Source: Terriglobia bacterium (GTDB lineage Bacteria > Acidobacteriota > Terriglobia > Bryobacterales > Bryobacteraceae). Taken from it: a stretch of DNA of 33,941 nt. Every line of letters starts with the position of its first letter. Position 1 is the first letter of the stretch. The DNA lies in assembly GCA_020073325.1 (NCBI GenBank), contig JAIQFJ010000013.1, positions 1 through 33,941 on the forward strand, written 5' to 3'. The notes below the pieces were generated by a model. The model was not told where the DNA came from. It ran no database searches and worked only from the letters and a program-made list of their open reading frames with translations. The position numbers were made by a program, and so were the translations under genes. Positions 32,580 through 33,941 of the stretch are shown here, piece after piece.

Positions 32580-32641
32580 TGGGGTAGGCTTGCAGCCGGC
32601 GGAGGCCATTGTGCCCGCCCCTGCTGCAAGCCCGGACCCCA
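32580..32641. repeat. Inverted-repeat element between convergent glnD and gltD
   Basis: Arms TGGGGTAGGCTTGCAGC (32580-32596) and GCTGCAAGCCCGGACCCCA (32623-32641) pair in inverted orientation with a 2-nt bulge; short inner segments (CGGCGG and CCGCCC) extend the pairing. It occupies nearly the whole gap between the two stops and could end both transcripts. Its outer ends (TGGGG...CCCCA) resemble the four-hairpin elements, but the rest is different. Confidence 0.7.
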
Positions 32642-32642
32642 T

Positions 32643-33941
32643 TTAAGAAGCCAACAAAAACCGGTCGACCGCCGCAGCCGCCTTACGGCCTTCCGCGATC
32701 GCCCACACCACCAGCGACTGCCCGCGGCGCGCATCGCCCGCCGCGAAGACACCTTTCATCGACGTCTGACAATCGTCAGTCGCGATGTTTCCGCGCGCGT
32801 CCGAGACCAGCGGCTCAAGCAATCCGCGCTTCACGGGACCCGTAAATCCCATGGCCAGCAGCACCAGGTCCACGTCCAGCGAAAATTCTTCGCCCGACGA
32901 ATCGCCCACGCGAACGTAGTGCAGTTTCTCCACCGATCCACGCCCCGAAAATCGCGTAGTCTGCACAGCCCATTCGCGCAGCCCGCCTTCTTCGTGCGAG
33001 CTTTCCAGGCGAAGCTGCATCGGCCACAGCGGCCACGGCGTCGAATCGGCGCGCTCGTTCGGAGGCATCGGCAGAATTTCGAATTGATGCACTGACGCCG
33101 CTTTGTGGCGATGCGAAGTGCCCAGGCAATCCGCGCCCGTGTCGCCGCCGCCGATGATGACCACTCGCTTGCCGGTCGCCAGGATCTGATTCGCGATTTG
33201 CTCACCCGCGACGCGGCAATTCTGCTGCGTCAGAAAATCCATCGCGAAATGGATGCCTTGCAGATTGCGCCCGGGGATCGGAAGGTCGCGCGGCTGCTCC
33301 GCGCCGATGGCCAGCAGCATCGCGTCGAACTCGCGCCGCAGATCGTCGAGCGACGCGACATGCGACTTCGTCACGAACTTCACGCCCTCCGCTGTCATCT
33401 GCTCCACGCGTCGATCGATCAGATGCTTCTGCATCTTGAAATCGGGAATGCCGTAACGAAGCAGTCCTCCCACGCGGCCGGCTTTTTCGAAAACAGTGAC
33501 GTCGTGCCCCGCGCGCGCCAGCTGCTGCGCGGCGGCGAGACCCGCGGGTCCAGAGCCGATCACCGCAACGCGTTTTCCGCTTCGAATCGATGCAGGCTCG
33601 GGACGAATCCAGCCCTCCGCGAATCCGCGGTCGACAATCGAGCACTCGATCGCCTTGATCGACACCGGCTTTTCATTGATCCCCAGCACGCACGCCGCCT
33701 CGCATGGAGCGGGGCAGACGCGGCCGGTGAACTCGGGAAAATTATTGGTCGCGTGCAGGAAGCGGCTCGCGTCGTGCCAGCGATCCTTATAGACCAGGTC
33801 GTTCCAGTCGGGAATGACGTTATTCAGCGGACACCCCGCGTTGCAGAACGGCACGCCGCAATCCATGCACCGCGCGGCCTGTCTGCGCGCTTCTTCGACG
33901 GGAAAATCCTGGTAGACCTCGAACCAGTCGTTGACGCGCTC
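32643..33941 (-). CDS. gltD: Glutamate synthase small subunit (GltD), N-terminus beyond right edge
   Basis: At least 432 residues are visible and the frame stays open to the right edge, so the N-terminus is missing. The first visible residues ([18 protein letters not shown]) match a typical GltD start region. Iron-sulfur cysteines follow in [17 protein letters not shown] and [14 protein letters not shown]. The FAD and NADPH Rossmann motifs are [18 protein letters not shown] and [15 protein letters not shown]. The end holds [22 protein letters not shown]. The enzyme passes electrons from NADPH to the large subunit, which makes glutamate from glutamine and 2-oxoglutarate. Its large subunit would be beyond the edge. 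Convergent with glnD, so the two nitrogen loci share a terminator region. Confidence 0.95.
   Translation of the reverse strand, partial: ERVNDWFEVYQDFPVEEARRQAARCMDCGVPFCNAGCPLNNVIPDWNDLVYKDRWHDASRFLHATNNFPEFTGRVCPAPCEAACVLGINEKPVSIKAIECSIVDRGFAEGWIRPEPASIRSGKRVAVIGSGPAGLAAAQQLARAGHDVTVFEKAGRVGGLLRYGIPDFKMQKHLIDRRVEQMTAEGVKFVTKSHVASLDDLRREFDAMLLAIGAEQPRDLPIPGRNLQGIHFAMDFLTQQNCRVAGEQIANQILATGKRVVIIGGGDTGADCLGTSHRHKAASVHQFEILPMPPNERADSTPWPLWPMQLRLESSHEEGGLREWAVQTTRFSGRGSVEKLHYVRVGDSSGEEFSLDVDLVLLAMGFTGPVKRGLLEPLVSDARGNIATDDCQTSMKGVFAAGDARRGQSLVVWAIAEGRKAAAAVDRFLLAS

Overview
The window is GC-rich bacterial DNA, diderm in character (BamA, an OmpH/Skp-like chaperone, a secretin, a Wza-like export protein, a DegP-type periplasmic protease). 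It most likely comes from an acidobacterium of the Solibacter/Bryobacter type. The main taxonomic clue is a TIGR03435-family protein (16474-17226), a family strongly expanded in Solibacter-like Acidobacteria. A tandem pair of SIMPL-like secreted proteins and abundant palindromic intergenic repeats fit the same picture. The placement is inferred from gene content; no 16S or tRNA gene was seen.

Layout. (1) 1-3052, minus strand: an AsmA-like protein cut by the left edge, a MobA-like nucleotidyltransferase and XdhC, overlapping by 4 nt each, form a molybdenum-hydroxylase maturation operon without the hydroxylase. Upstream lie the chaperone and a BamA (3099-6056) with a long Pro/Gln-rich N-terminal insert. 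(2) 6276-11284: a stand-alone FabF-type ketosynthase (plus strand), then HtrA/DegP, an M20 peptidase and an EVE-domain protein (minus strand). (3) 11438-14753, plus strand: a polysaccharide export trio (Wza-like, Wzz/GumC-like, Wzc/CpsD-like tyrosine kinase). It is followed by a peptidoglycan-binding protein overlapping alanine dehydrogenase. (4) 16474-17692, minus strand: the TIGR03435 protein and a frameshifted DinB-like gene. (5) 17800-21231, minus strand: AAA+ ATPase, two tandem SIMPL-like secreted proteins, and a protein with about three membrane segments and a beta-rich C-terminal domain. A secretin gene is divergent from the ATPase. (6) 22930-27149, minus strand: a secreted beta-helix protein, and an operon of UxaE-like epimerase, YggS and a family-4 glycosyltransferase. 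(7) 27211-32575, plus strand: SDR plus thioesterase, then the nitrogen-control operon amtB-glnK-glnD. It converges on gltD, which runs off the right edge. Ammonium uptake, its PII sensor, the PII uridylyltransferase and a glutamate synthase subunit are therefore side by side.

Non-coding structure is the most distinctive part. Two intergenic elements (7541-7697 and 9471-9591) share one architecture of four hairpins arranged as a large inverted repeat. The inner hairpin is identical in both, while the outer hairpin changes sequence but stays paired. Two further inverted-repeat elements lie at 2268-2332 and 32580-32641. Several genes have a TAnnnT hexamer only 6-9 nt upstream of the start codon and no Shine-Dalgarno, suggesting leaderless transcripts. 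No gap between genes exceeds 300 nt. No CRISPR array, insertion sequence, rRNA or tRNA was recognised.
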